DNA of 64,000 nucleotides from Balneola sp. (GTDB taxonomy: Bacteria; Bacteroidota; Rhodothermia; Balneolales; Balneolaceae): positions 186,001 through 250,000 of the forward strand of contig NZQV01000010.1 in NCBI GenBank assembly GCA_002696035.1, written 5' to 3'. Shown one piece after another: positions 52,178-61,239 of the stretch. A model generated the notes under the pieces. It had not been told where the DNA came from and searched no databases. It saw only the letters and a list, made by a program, of their open reading frames with translations. How positions within the stretch are numbered: position 1 is the stretch's first letter; every line of letters begins with the position of its first letter. A program made the translations under genes and the position numbers.

Positions 52178-53449
52178 TCAATCATCCTCATCCACTCGCT
52201 TTATGTTGGCACCAACTGCGCGCAGTTTACTCTCAAGATCTTCATAACCACGATCAAGATGGTAAATGCGCAGTACATCGGAGTGGTTCTGGGCAACAAG
52301 CGCGGCTAATACCAAGCTTACGCTGGCGCGCAGATCGGTACTCATCACAGATGCTCCCAACAAAGGAGTTTTGCCTGAAATGTTTACGGTGTTCTTTTCA
52401 ACCTCCATATCACCACCAAGGCGTGTTAGTTCAGGTACATAGCTAAACCGGTCGAAATAAACCGTATCAGTGACTTTGGACTCTCCCTCAGCCTGTGTCA
52501 TCATGGTGGCCCATTGAGCTTGAAGATCAGTTGGAAATCCCGGGTAAATAGCCGTTTTAATGGAAACCGGTTTTAAGGAATCCGGTGCCTTTACTTTAAT
52601 GGTCGTGCCATCAACTTCAACATCAGTTCCGGTCTTTTTAAGCTGTTTAGTGAAACTGCCCAGATGCTCGGGCTTGCAACCGGTAAGTGTGAGTTCTGAA
52701 TCAGGGATCATAGCTCCGGCGATCATAAACGTACCAAGCTCAATTCGGTCCGGATCATTGGAAACTTCAATGCCCAGCAGCTCATCTACAGCTTTTACAG
52801 TCAGAGTATCGGTGCCAATGCCTTCAATATCAGCACCCATTTCAACAAGATGATTGCAAAGCTGAACGACATCCGGCTCTTTGGCTGCATTTTCTATGGT
52901 GAATTTTTTTGCATTCAATACCGATGCCAGCAACAAATTCACCGTAGCACCAACCGAACTAGGTTCAAGCCGAAACGAACCGCCTTCAATTTTATCATCT
53001 GCTTTGGCGATCACATATCCTTTCTCCAGCGAAATATCGATGCCCATGGCTTCCATACCTTTTAGGTGAAGGTCAACGGGACGAGGTCCCCACGCACAAC
53101 CACCCGGTAATGAAACTTTCGCATAGCCATGTTTCCCAACCAACGCTCCCAGCATGTAGAACGATGCCCTCATTTTCCGAACAAGATCATATGGGGCTTC
53201 CAGGTGATTTACTTGAGTAGGATCGATCACCAGCTTGTTTTTATCTTCAAAAAAATCAACCTGCGCACCCACTACACGAATTACGTTGTTGAAGGTGTAG
53301 ATGTCTTTTAATCGGGGAATGTTGTGAAGGGTAGAAGCAGAGTTTCCGAGAAGTGAGGCTGCCATCAGGGGCAATGCTGCATTTTTTGAGCCGCTTATGG
53401 GTATAGTTCCTTTTAATGGATGGCCGCCTTCAATTACAAATTTATCCAA
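52178..53449 (-). CDS. murA: UDP-N-acetylglucosamine 1-carboxyvinyltransferase
   Basis: The 423-residue EPSP-synthase-fold enzyme begins DKFVIEGGHPLKGTIPISGS and has KNAALPLMAA. The loop SLPGGCAWGPRPVDLHL contains the catalytic Cys118, which is also the fosfomycin target; Cys rather than Asp predicts normal sensitivity. Later landmarks are TDLQAQWATMMTQAEG and DLRASVSLVLAAL. It transfers enolpyruvate to UDP-GlcNAc in the first committed step of peptidoglycan synthesis. The TTG start at 53449 overlaps the end of the biotin-carrier gene by eight bases. Confidence 0.95.
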   Translation of the reverse strand: MDKFVIEGGHPLKGTIPISGSKNAALPLMAASLLGNSASTLHNIPRLKDIYTFNNVIRVVGAQVDFFEDKNKLVIDPTQVNHLEAPYDLVRKMRASFYMLGALVGKHGYAKVSLPGGCAWGPRPVDLHLKGMEAMGIDISLEKGYVIAKADDKIEGGSFRLEPSSVGATVNLLLASVLNAKKFTIENAAKEPDVVQLCNHLVEMGADIEGIGTDTLTVKAVDELLGIEVSNDPDRIELGTFMIAGAMIPDSELTLTGCKPEHLGSFTKQLKKTGTDVEVDGTTIKVKAPDSLKPVSIKTAIYPGFPTDLQAQWATMMTQAEGESKVTDTVYFDRFSYVPELTRLGGDMEVEKNTVNISGKTPLLGASVMSTDLRASVSLVLAALVAQNHSDVLRIYHLDRGYEDLESKLRAVGANIKRVDEDD

Positions 53450-53948
53450 TGGTTTCGATCTCCAGTATAGGTGAATTTTTTTCTAATGATGCTCCGACTT
53501 CCGCCGAAATACTTGCAATGGTTCCGCTGACCGGTGCCTTCAATTCATTCTCCATCTTCATGGCTTCAAGGATAACGAGCGGCTGATCTTTTTCAACTTC
53601 ATCGCCTTCAGCTACCATGATCTCCAGAATTTTACCCGGCATAGGCGCATTCAGAATTCCTTCACCAACTGCAGCTCCGGTTTTGAAGCCAAGTCGGTCG
53701 AGCAATAATTCCTGTTCATCTTTTACCTGAACCGTGTGCCAAACGCCATTCATTGAAAACTCAATGCTGGAACCTTCTTTAGATACGTTATCAATCTTAT
53801 AGGTTTTTGTTCCCGTTCGCAGAATGTAACGGTCGTTCACAAACTCAAAAGAATAGCTTCCCGAAGCATCACCGGATACAAAAGTTCCTTCTTCGGGGAG
53901 AAGTTCTACATCGTGTTCGTTTTCGCCAATGGTTGCCTGAAATTTCAT
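53442..53948 (-). CDS. Biotin carboxyl carrier-like protein
   Basis: The 168-residue protein has a 90-residue N-terminal domain of beta strands. A C-terminal biotinyl/lipoyl domain (about residues 98-168) follows, with APMPGKILEI and the biotinylation motif EAMKMEN (Lys131). The N-terminal part resembles the segment preceding the biotin domain in acyl-CoA or pyruvate/propionyl carboxylase subunits rather than AccB of acetyl-CoA carboxylase. No carboxylase subunit gene is adjacent. The gene overlaps its upstream neighbour by four bases and murA by eight bases. Confidence 0.82.
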   Translation of the reverse strand: MKFQATIGENEHDVELLPEEGTFVSGDASGSYSFEFVNDRYILRTGTKTYKIDNVSKEGSSIEFSMNGVWHTVQVKDEQELLLDRLGFKTGAAVGEGILNAPMPGKILEIMVAEGDEVEKDQPLVILEAMKMENELKAPVSGTIASISAEVGASLEKNSPILEIETIG

Positions 53949-54214
53949 CTTTTCACCTGTTTCATATGTTTGATTCCGGATTTAGTGATACGGTAAGTAG
54001 ACTCTTTAATATTGTCTGAATCGAACCACTGAATACTGTTTTTAGGAGATTGTTCTGATTCCACAACTTCAATGAGCCGGGAATTCATGAGGTTGATGAT
54101 GTCGTCGCGGAGTTCACCATAAGCCAGTTCGGTTTCCTCCTGTATAACATCAAACGACTCCGGAAAAATGAGCCGATCTAAAATACTTCGCTCTGAGGGG
54201 GTTAATTTTCTCAT
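53945..54214 (-). CDS. Small winged-helix-like protein, unknown function
   Basis: The 89-residue product starts RKLTPSERSILDRLIFPE and contains a helix-helix-strand pattern ending with YRITKSGIKHMKQVK, which resembles the wing of small winged-helix proteins. It has no membrane segment or signal. No named family was recognised. It is the first gene of the run leading to the biotin-carrier gene (ATGA overlap) and murA. Confidence 0.6.
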   Translation of the reverse strand: MRKLTPSERSILDRLIFPESFDVIQEETELAYGELRDDIINLMNSRLIEVVESEQSPKNSIQWFDSDNIKESTYRITKSGIKHMKQVKR

Positions 54215-54350
54215 ATGCCTGAAGATAGAGCCGATGCCAAATTATCACAAATAAATACGGAGTTAATTTCCTGCAATTTGTGAACTGTAAAGATTTAAAA
54301 TTCCTTTTCAGTTTCATCGAAAAGTGTTCTATTGATTAGTATCTTGGTTT

Positions 54351-54929
54351 ATGTTCAAAGTAGAAAATACCATACTGTCTGATGATATCGCCACGGCTAA
54401 ATTCACGTGCGACCTTCCCCGCTGCAAAGGTGCCTGTTGTGTAGTAGGAGATGCCGGAGCACCCGTCTCGAAATCTGAGATCCCAGTACTTCACAAAGCC
54501 TATCGCTTGTTGAAAGATGAATTAATGAAGGACTCTGTGGAGGTTGCTGAACGTGAAGGCGTCGTCATTGGTTCTGAAAGCAAAGGCTTCGAAATATCAA
54601 CGGTAGGGGGTAATGAGTGCATTTTCGTTAAGTATGATGAAAGCGGGGTAGCTTTTTGTGCTATCCAAAAAGCATTTTTTGAAGGACGTTTTAACTGGGA
54701 AAAACCTCTCAGTTGCCATTTATTTCCGGTACGGTTAAAACATATTGCTGGCTTTGATTACGCCAATTATGAATACGTCCCTAAACTATGTTCAGCCGCT
54801 TGTGAAAAAGGTGAGCAGGAAGATTCATATTTGGCAGAATTCCTTAAAAAACCGTTAGTTAGGCGATATGGAGAAAAGTGGTATCAAACATTTTTGAGCG
54901 CTTGCAAAGAGATTCGCAGTAAAGAGTAG
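54351..54929 (+). CDS. DUF3109-family cysteine-rich protein
   Basis: The 192-residue protein has a cysteine pattern typical of DUF3109/YkgJ-like proteins. CDLPRCKGACCVVGDAG lies near residues 24-40, then FCAIQKAFFEGRFNWEKP, LSCHLFPVR and PKLCSAACEKG. These probably bind zinc or an iron-sulfur cluster. The biochemical role of the family is not established. It lies one base before rpoN on the same strand, and this tight spacing suggests co-transcription with the sigma factor. Confidence 0.82.
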   Translation: MFKVENTILSDDIATAKFTCDLPRCKGACCVVGDAGAPVSKSEIPVLHKAYRLLKDELMKDSVEVAEREGVVIGSESKGFEISTVGGNECIFVKYDESGVAFCAIQKAFFEGRFNWEKPLSCHLFPVRLKHIAGFDYANYEYVPKLCSAACEKGEQEDSYLAEFLKKPLVRRYGEKWYQTFLSACKEIRSKE

Positions 54930-54930
54930 T

Positions 54931-56439
54931 ATGCTACGTAACCAACAAAATTTAAATCAAAAACAGCAGCAGAGTTTACAGCAAAAACTCTCACCCCAAC
55001 AGCTTCAGTATATCAAATTACTGCAGCTGCCTACCATTGGTCTGGAGCAACGGATCAAAGAAGAGATAGAAGCGAATCCTGTGCTGGAGGAAGTGGATCC
55101 GGGAGAGTATGAAACCGTTAGTCTTTCCGAGGTTGAAGAAGAGCCAAAAGAAGAAAAGGAAGAAGCCCTCGAAAGCCTGGAAGAGCACGAAGTAGACTGG
55201 GATGAATTTGATAACAATACCGAATATGACGGTGAGCAATTTGGTAACTCATATAATCCCGATATTGAAGAGTGGAAGGAGCTGCCAAACCCATATCAGG
55301 CTTCTTTTTTGGAGGAGTTGGAAGAACAGGTAAGCCTGCTGGATCTGTCTGACGAGGAAATTCTTATTGCCGAACAAATTCTGGGTTCCCTGGATGAAGA
55401 CGGTTATTTCCGCCGCGAACTTGAAGCCGTTGTAGATAATATTGCCTTTAATCAGGGCGTGTTAGTGGATGAGGAAAAGGTGGAAAAAGTTCGAAAAGAA
55501 ATACAACAGCTTGAGCCGATCGGCGTGGCTTCGCGTGATCTTCAGGATTGTTTGCTGGTTCAGCTGGAAGCTTCCGAAAAAGACCTTCCCCGTTTAGACC
55601 TTGCTAAGAAGATTGTTCGTGATGAATGGAAGGCCTTCGAGAAAAAACATTTTTCTAAACTTCTGAAAAAATTCAATGTAGATCGTGAAGAATTGAATGA
55701 GGCTTTTGATGCTATCAAGCAGATGGACCCCCGGCCGGGTTCTGTATCAAGCGGACTGGAGGAAACACAAAATTATATAGAGCCTGATTTTGAAGTGTAC
55801 TGGAAAGGAACCGGAGAAGGAGAAAGTGAACGCGGTGAATTCGTGATCAACTTGAATCAGCGGAATGCGCCTTCCCTGCGCATTTCTCCTGAGTACAAAC
55901 AGATGTGGGAGGAGATCAAAGCCAAAAAGGATAAAAAGGCCAATAACGATGCCAAGAATTTCATGAAGAGTAAGATCGATTCAGCCAGCTGGTTTATTGA
56001 GTCGATCCGTCAGCGCCAGAATACGTTGATGAACATCATGAAAACGATCGTGGCGCTGCAGGAAGATTTCTTCAAGTATGGCGAGGGACTCAGGCCCATG
56101 ATCCTCAAAGATGTAGCGGAACGCATTGGAATGGATATATCAACCGTTTCGCGAGTGGTGAATGGCAAGTATGTACAAACTCATTTTGGGGTGTACGAAT
56201 TAAAATATTTCTTCAATGAAGGGCTGGAAACCGAAAGCGGGGAAGAGGTATCAAATCGGGAAGTAAAGAACATCCTACAAAATCTTATCGACAAGGAAGA
56301 CAAACAAAAGCCTTACAGCGATCAACAGCTCACCGATATGCTGAATGAGAAAGGATATAAAGTGGCTCGCCGAACCGTAAGCAAATACCGGGAACAGCTC
56401 AATCAACCCGTGGCAAGGATGCGCAAGCAGGTTATTTGA
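54931..56439 (+). CDS. rpoN: RNA polymerase sigma-54 factor
   Basis: The 502-residue protein has the Gln-rich region I (QQQSLQQKLSPQQLQYIKLL) needed for response to AAA+ activators and an acidic region II. It also has the core-binding domain and the DNA-binding part, with MDISTVSRVVNGKYVQTHFG (helix-turn-helix). The diagnostic RpoN box ARRTVSKYREQL lies near the C terminus (about residue 484). It directs transcription from -24/-12 promoters with enhancer-binding activators. No activator gene is in the window. Its stop lies two bases from the stop of the convergent MotB-like gene. Confidence 0.95.
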   Translation: MLRNQQNLNQKQQQSLQQKLSPQQLQYIKLLQLPTIGLEQRIKEEIEANPVLEEVDPGEYETVSLSEVEEEPKEEKEEALESLEEHEVDWDEFDNNTEYDGEQFGNSYNPDIEEWKELPNPYQASFLEELEEQVSLLDLSDEEILIAEQILGSLDEDGYFRRELEAVVDNIAFNQGVLVDEEKVEKVRKEIQQLEPIGVASRDLQDCLLVQLEASEKDLPRLDLAKKIVRDEWKAFEKKHFSKLLKKFNVDREELNEAFDAIKQMDPRPGSVSSGLEETQNYIEPDFEVYWKGTGEGESERGEFVINLNQRNAPSLRISPEYKQMWEEIKAKKDKKANNDAKNFMKSKIDSASWFIESIRQRQNTLMNIMKTIVALQEDFFKYGEGLRPMILKDVAERIGMDISTVSRVVNGKYVQTHFGVYELKYFFNEGLETESGEEVSNREVKNILQNLIDKEDKQKPYSDQQLTDMLNEKGYKVARRTVSKYREQLNQPVARMRKQVI

Positions 56440-56441
56440 AA

Positions 56442-57956
56442 TTATCCCGGAAGTTCTAAAAGATAGAGAACCGGTTTCAGATCATAGCTGGTATAGGAAA
56501 GATCGGAATAGAGTTGCTGAATGTGATCCCAATTTCCTGTTTTATATGAGGTCAGGGCAAAATCACCGTTTTCAAGCTGTTTTATGGATGTGGAAATAGC
56601 CATCAGCGTTGAGATCTTTTTGGCAAGGTCTTTTGCGTCTGTTTCATCATCAAATAAAGCCAACTGAACCTGGAATTCAAATTGATAGGGTGAGCTATTC
56701 AGATCAGCAAAACCGATAAAGTTCTTACTGCCCAGTTCTTCGGATAAGACATCAGCTTGCTCCAAGGTCTCCTTTAAACTGCTTCCGGGCTTAGAAACCA
56801 CCCTGTAAAGTCCGCTAGATGTATTAATGATATCTGTGGTTATGTTGAACCGTTCCTGCAGTGAGGAGGCAAGTGAGCCTGCATTTTGCTGGCTGCCAAA
56901 AGCACCCAGTTGAATTTGAAATTCTACAGGCTCCGGTCGGTTTGCAGAATTGTTATAGCATTGGTGAATGAGTCCCAAATTTGATGCTCCCGATCGGTTT
57001 GAAAGCGCGCTGTGATGGGATAGCGTTGCAGGTAAGTTATTATTTGGTGCCGTACGGACTGAAAACAACCGGCCGTTGTAGGTAATATTGAAATCCAGGT
57101 CTGAATTTCTGGTTGCAACTTTAGCTCTGTTCAAAGCATTTGAAAAAGATTCAAAACCACCAAGTTGTACAGAAAACCGGCAATTCGTATCGATAGTCGC
57201 TATTGTTTCATTATCTGTATTGGTACTAGTTTCGGATTCATTGTTAGCCAGGGCTTCGGAGGTATCATAAAATAGACGCAGGGTAACCCGGCGGTTCTTA
57301 GCTCTGTTTTCGGGGATAGGATTCCCGGCCGCATCCACATTGGGGACAAGAGGGCGGGAGTCGGCATATCCGGAGGCTTTCAATCGTTCTTTGCTAATTC
57401 CCATTCCGCTGAGATATTTGACAAGATTGGTAGCACGTGCGGTAGAAAGCTCCCAGTTGGAGTCGTATGCCGGAGAATGAATGGGAACATCATCGGTGTG
57501 GCCTTCCACTTCAATGTTGAAATCGGTATAGGCATTGTTTTGGATAGCTTCAACGATCTCGTTGAGTAAACCCAGTGATTCGGAATTTATAGTGGCGCTT
57601 CCTGAAAGATATAATTCATCACTCTTTAGGCGGATCAAAAGGTCATTGAGGTCTCTTTCGATCTCAATTTTGTTATCACCAACCTCATCAAGAAGTGCAA
57701 TTTCTAACTGCCGCTCAATTTTATTGATGGGGGTGGAGATGTACTCGGCCTCTTCTGCATCAGATTTGAACAATCCGGAAACCGAGAAAACATCCCGGTC
57801 AGAAAAATGAGAAATGGAGAGTAAAATGATAAGGAATCCGAGTAAAATGGTGATAATATCTAAGTAGCTGATCTGCCAGCTATCCTCTTCAACCTCTTCA
57901 AGGTCTTGCTCGGGGTACATCGAATTGTTGGTATCGATATGCGGGTCTTTGCTCAC
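56442..57956 (-). CDS. MotB-like stator protein with OmpA domain and three SPOR-like repeats
   Basis: The 504-residue protein has one N-terminal membrane helix, SYLDIITILLGFLIILLSIS, in which Asp33 matches the proton-conducting Asp of MotB (Asp32 in E. coli). A periplasmic linker and an OmpA/MotB peptidoglycan-binding domain follow (about residues 115-235, with IEVEGHTDDVP, STARATNLVKYL and NRAKNRRVTLRL). Three SPOR-like units come next (about 258-340, 345-415 and 428-500): FSVQLGGFESFSNAL, FQIQLGAFGSQQNAG and FQVQLALFDDETDAK. SPOR domains bind denuded glycan strands. MotB normally ends after the OmpA domain, so this tail is unusual. It starts with GTG, 13 bases after the MotA-like gene. Confidence 0.83.
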   Translation of the reverse strand: MSKDPHIDTNNSMYPEQDLEEVEEDSWQISYLDIITILLGFLIILLSISHFSDRDVFSVSGLFKSDAEEAEYISTPINKIERQLEIALLDEVGDNKIEIERDLNDLLIRLKSDELYLSGSATINSESLGLLNEIVEAIQNNAYTDFNIEVEGHTDDVPIHSPAYDSNWELSTARATNLVKYLSGMGISKERLKASGYADSRPLVPNVDAAGNPIPENRAKNRRVTLRLFYDTSEALANNESETSTNTDNETIATIDTNCRFSVQLGGFESFSNALNRAKVATRNSDLDFNITYNGRLFSVRTAPNNNLPATLSHHSALSNRSGASNLGLIHQCYNNSANRPEPVEFQIQLGAFGSQQNAGSLASSLQERFNITTDIINTSSGLYRVVSKPGSSLKETLEQADVLSEELGSKNFIGFADLNSSPYQFEFQVQLALFDDETDAKDLAKKISTLMAISTSIKQLENGDFALTSYKTGNWDHIQQLYSDLSYTSYDLKPVLYLLELPG

Positions 57957-57969
57957 CTAACGTCCTTCT

Positions 57970-58764
57970 TTATAATAGTTTGTTTCTCTTAATGTGGGCC
58001 TGAAGTTTATCATAAATTTGAAGCGCCGTTTTTTCCTGCTCTATCAACAGAATGCCTTCCAGAATGAGTTTTTCTCTGAAGAAACGGGAGGAAGCAATGT
58101 CATTCATTTTACGGGACATAGGGTTGAAAATAAAATTCCCGATGATGATACCGTATAATGTAGTCATAAGGGCTGCGGCCAGTCCCGATAGCAAAGTTTC
58201 TATCTCATCAAAACCGGAGAGGATGACGATCAATCCAAACAGGGTTCCAAGCATCCCGAAAACAGGAGCAGATTTACCCATACTTGCTATGATATCATTG
58301 ATCTTTTTTTGGCGATGATAACTTTCCTGGATGTTGGCTTCTCCGAGTTCACGAAGTTCCTGGGTCGAATAGTTGGTATCAAGGATGGAAAACAGATATC
58401 CGGCAAATTCATTCTCGTATTCCTGGCTCAGCTCATTTATAGTGCCCATTCGGTCTTTTTTGATCTCCTTTTGCCATTGAATGACGGTGTCCACATCATC
58501 AGCTAACTGCTCATCATTGATCGAACTGTATGAAAATAGACGAAGGCTATCTCGCAGGGCACTTACCACGCTTCGGAATTCATAACTGATGAAAACGCTG
58601 GCAAAAATTCCTCCAAAAACGATAGCTAAACTTGGAACATTCAGGAAGTTGATCGATTCAGGAATTATATTGTAGCTGCTTACCCCTGTAACCAGTAATG
58701 CTCCCCAGATCATTATCACCAACGAAATCAGAAAACAAAGAATATTTAAGATATTACTACGCAT
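57970..58764 (-). CDS. MotA-like stator protein
   Basis: The 264-residue protein has four membrane helices (about residues 7-27, 43-62, 165-185 and 192-214). A cytoplasmic loop of about 100 residues lies between helices 2 and 3, with YSTQELRELGEANIQESYHR, the position of the rotor-contacting charges in MotA. SAPVFGMLGTLFGLIVIL and LAAALMTTLYGIIIGNFIFN carry Pro167 and Pro215, matching Pro173 and Pro222 of E. coli MotA. MotA and MotB form the ion channel that drives flagellar rotation. This fits MotA better than TolQ or ExbB because of the loop and the MotB-type partner 13 bases downstream. Confidence 0.8.
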   Translation of the reverse strand: MRSNILNILCFLISLVIMIWGALLVTGVSSYNIIPESINFLNVPSLAIVFGGIFASVFISYEFRSVVSALRDSLRLFSYSSINDEQLADDVDTVIQWQKEIKKDRMGTINELSQEYENEFAGYLFSILDTNYSTQELRELGEANIQESYHRQKKINDIIASMGKSAPVFGMLGTLFGLIVILSGFDEIETLLSGLAAALMTTLYGIIIGNFIFNPMSRKMNDIASSRFFREKLILEGILLIEQEKTALQIYDKLQAHIKRNKLL

Positions 58765-58770
58765 GTACCA

Positions 58771-59316
58771 CTAATTTCCCGCATTATAATTTTCACTGAT
58801 CAATCCTTCTTGCTTCAATTGTCTTACCAAATAAGGGATGTTTGGAATAGGGACATTCTCGTCCATCTCCAGGGCCAAACGCCATTGTTCAGTAAATTTT
58901 TCCTGATTGCCAAGACCTAAATAGATAGATCCTCTAAGTGCCAGAATATCGGCTGTTTCCTTGATATCTGCTGCTTTATTAATATGATATAATGCACTTT
59001 GGTATCTCCCCATATAAAAGAATCGTTGGGCCGATATGTAATAAGTAGTGAGCCCATTTGCCCGCCCCTGATATTGTTCAGTCAGTTCTTTTTTGTACTC
59101 TGCTTTAAGCTCTTCTCGTCGCTGTTGTGCTTCAATTTGTTCTTGAGTGAGTTGTGTTGAATCGGCTTGAACAGAATCGGCCTGAGCTTCCGTAATTTCT
59201 GAATCATCGATATCAAGTGTATTTGATGAACCACAGCCAAAGGTATGAAACCCCAAAAAGGCTATCAGAATAAATAGCATTGCCCTTGATATGTTATATA
59301 CAGATTTAATAATCAC
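58771..59316 (-). CDS. TPR-type lipoprotein of the motor-like operon
   Basis: The 181-residue product has a lipoprotein signal with FGCGSS (Cys28), an acidic/Gln-rich linker (about 35-75) and a compact tetratricopeptide-like domain (about 90-175). The domain reads YYISAQRFFYMGRYQSAL, then ALRGSIYLGLGNQEK, then IPNIPYLVRQL. The same pattern, including AQ-x-x-FY, ETA, AL-x-GS-x-YL and IPN-x-x-YL, recurs at the C terminus of the usher-like protein encoded upstream, so the two domains are homologous. It probably sits in the outer or inner membrane facing the periplasm. The start is GTG, and the MotA-like gene follows after six bases. Confidence 0.72.
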   Translation of the reverse strand: MIIKSVYNISRAMLFILIAFLGFHTFGCGSSNTLDIDDSEITEAQADSVQADSTQLTQEQIEAQQRREELKAEYKKELTEQYQGRANGLTTYYISAQRFFYMGRYQSALYHINKAADIKETADILALRGSIYLGLGNQEKFTEQWRLALEMDENVPIPNIPYLVRQLKQEGLISENYNAGN

Positions 59317-59355
59317 CTACTGAACTACTTTTTAAGAAACCTAAAACCAATGAGT

Positions 59356-61239
59356 CTATGCAATTTCACGAATAGCCTTCATTATCTGAAGTTTTGCCTG
59401 TTCGCTTTTCTCATCTTTTATGTACTCCATTTGTTGAAGTTCCATCCGAATCAATCTTTGTTCCCTTTTTGGCCGCACTGAAAGAAGTTTATTGGTAATA
59501 GATTCGCTTAGATCTGAAACTGCTTCCAGTAAAACTTCCGTAGAGATAGGGGCGAGGGCCTCTTTAAGCATAAGGTCGTTCAACCGGGGAATTTGTTCTA
59601 AGGTGATGAATTTATTTGCTATTACATCAGCAACCGGAGAACCTGTGGCTTTGAGCTGTTCGATGTATTTATTTTGATCTTCAAGAGGAAGCTGATCAAG
59701 GATCCGGAGGATATTTTTTGCTCCTTGCTTGAGCTCTTTATCAACTTCAAGAATATCCATGGCCTTTGAGAACAGGCGGGATGAAATTTCTTTGTGGTCA
59801 TTATAGGATAGTTCATGCAGGTTAGACATTCCTATCATGATCTCCGTAACCCGGCTTTTGTCTAACCAGTCTATAACGCGAGCCGTTTTTTGCTCGGGTA
59901 AATAATCAAATAGCAGAGCACATGTGTTGCGATCCTCACCATAAAGTAGCTGTTTGATATGATGAGCATCAAGATGGTCCAGAAACTGGAACAACCCTAA
60001 CTGTTGATGTTTAAGGTTGGGATCATGGGAATGCAGATCCTGCTCTAAGGCATTCACAAACTCGGAAGCTATTTTTTTCTTCTGACTTAAAGAAAGATCT
60101 CCAGTCTTATCTAATTGCACTTTAATAGCTGAGTAGGATTCTGAACTTAAGTCTCTTTTAAGAGCTTTCAGAAGGTGAGAATCGATGGTTTTAACCGATC
60201 TAGCAGCTTTTTTGGCACCTTCATTCTCATCTTCTTCCATCCAGAATTCAAACAGTAATGCCACTTCTTTGGAGTTATTCAGGAACTGATCTGTGATGGT
60301 AGCAAAGTCTGATGAAGTTGCCGGCTTAGGCTTCTCAGGTGCAGCGATATTTTTCTCCCAACTCGGATTGTTTTGTTTGAAAGCAGGAAGATCGTCTTGG
60401 TGCCGGTTTTGCTTAAGTTCATCCCGGGTAAAATGAGGATGCTCTGATCTATCTTTCGATTTCTTCTGTGAAGGGGAATTTGTTAACCGTCCCACCAAAA
60501 GGGTTAATCCCAATAGCATGAGCAAAACAAAACCGGGTACATAATCTTTAATGGATCCAAGTATGGTTTCTTCAGATGCCAAACTTTCTTCAGCTCTGGC
60601 TGGCGGAAGTTCATCAATACCAAAATCAGGCATGTTCAGGAGTCGCACATTTACAACATCACCTCTTGACTCACTGATCTTGGCTGCAATTCCAGCCATT
60701 AAACGCATAAATTCAACTTGCTCGGGGGTGAAGGAGGAATCGGCATACACATTTACGCGAAGTCCTAATATTTGGAGTCGCTTTACCGTTTGTTCATTGA
60801 TTACAGTTTGGGTGGTTTGACTGCTGCTTCCCTGGATCTCTCTGGGTCGCATGTTTTCCTCCGGGATGAAGGGCAGACCCGGCATTAATACATTTTCCGG
60901 CTGATTTTGCTGACCACCAAGGATCGTTTGATTTTCCGTGGTTCGGTAGGTTTCATCAACAAACTGCGCATCGATACTGATATCAACAAAAAACTTACGG
61001 CTGTCGAAATAGTTGGAAAGCACATTGAGTACCTGGGCATCAAACTGCTGTTCGAGTGTTATCACCTTAAGCTCCAGTGATTCCGCTTCATTGATTTGAG
61101 CTGAGGCCGAGGTGGCAGATAGAAGAAAAAGCAGTGAAAAGGTTAAAAAGAATATACATCGGTGGCAAAATGTAGCTATGGTATCACAATATGCTCTAAC
61201 TACTGATGCGCCTGTGGATGTATAAGTCATAAAATTCAT
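59356..61239 (-). CDS. FliF-FliG-like fusion: ring and rotor domains in one membrane protein
   Basis: The 627-residue protein has a signal or membrane segment (28-48) and a periplasmic domain (about 60-205). Its FVDISIDAQFVDETYRT, LGLRVNVYADSSFTPEQVE and RGDVVNVRLLNMP resemble the C-terminal periplasmic region of FliF. A second helix (about 233-252) and a cytoplasmic part follow. Residues 415-490 (LLYGEDRNTCALLFDYLP) resemble the FliG middle domain, and 545-627 the FliG C-terminal torque domain. Aligned by eye to E. coli FliG, Arg281, Asp289 and Arg297 correspond to Arg592, Glu600 and Lys608; Asp288 corresponds to Met599. The start overlaps the usher-like stop (ATGA). Confidence 0.7.
   Translation of the reverse strand: MNFMTYTSTGASVVRAYCDTIATFCHRCIFFLTFSLLFLLSATSASAQINEAESLELKVITLEQQFDAQVLNVLSNYFDSRKFFVDISIDAQFVDETYRTTENQTILGGQQNQPENVLMPGLPFIPEENMRPREIQGSSSQTTQTVINEQTVKRLQILGLRVNVYADSSFTPEQVEFMRLMAGIAAKISESRGDVVNVRLLNMPDFGIDELPPARAEESLASEETILGSIKDYVPGFVLLMLLGLTLLVGRLTNSPSQKKSKDRSEHPHFTRDELKQNRHQDDLPAFKQNNPSWEKNIAAPEKPKPATSSDFATITDQFLNNSKEVALLFEFWMEEDENEGAKKAARSVKTIDSHLLKALKRDLSSESYSAIKVQLDKTGDLSLSQKKKIASEFVNALEQDLHSHDPNLKHQQLGLFQFLDHLDAHHIKQLLYGEDRNTCALLFDYLPEQKTARVIDWLDKSRVTEIMIGMSNLHELSYNDHKEISSRLFSKAMDILEVDKELKQGAKNILRILDQLPLEDQNKYIEQLKATGSPVADVIANKFITLEQIPRLNDLMLKEALAPISTEVLLEAVSDLSESITNKLLSVRPKREQRLIRMELQQMEYIKDEKSEQAKLQIMKAIREIA

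Noticed and set aside
57970-58764. Reading the MotA-like protein as TolQ or ExbB.
   Set aside because: The about 100-residue cytoplasmic loop, the two conserved prolines and the MotB/OmpA-type partner fit MotA better; the Tol and TonB partners are absent. A profile search would settle this.
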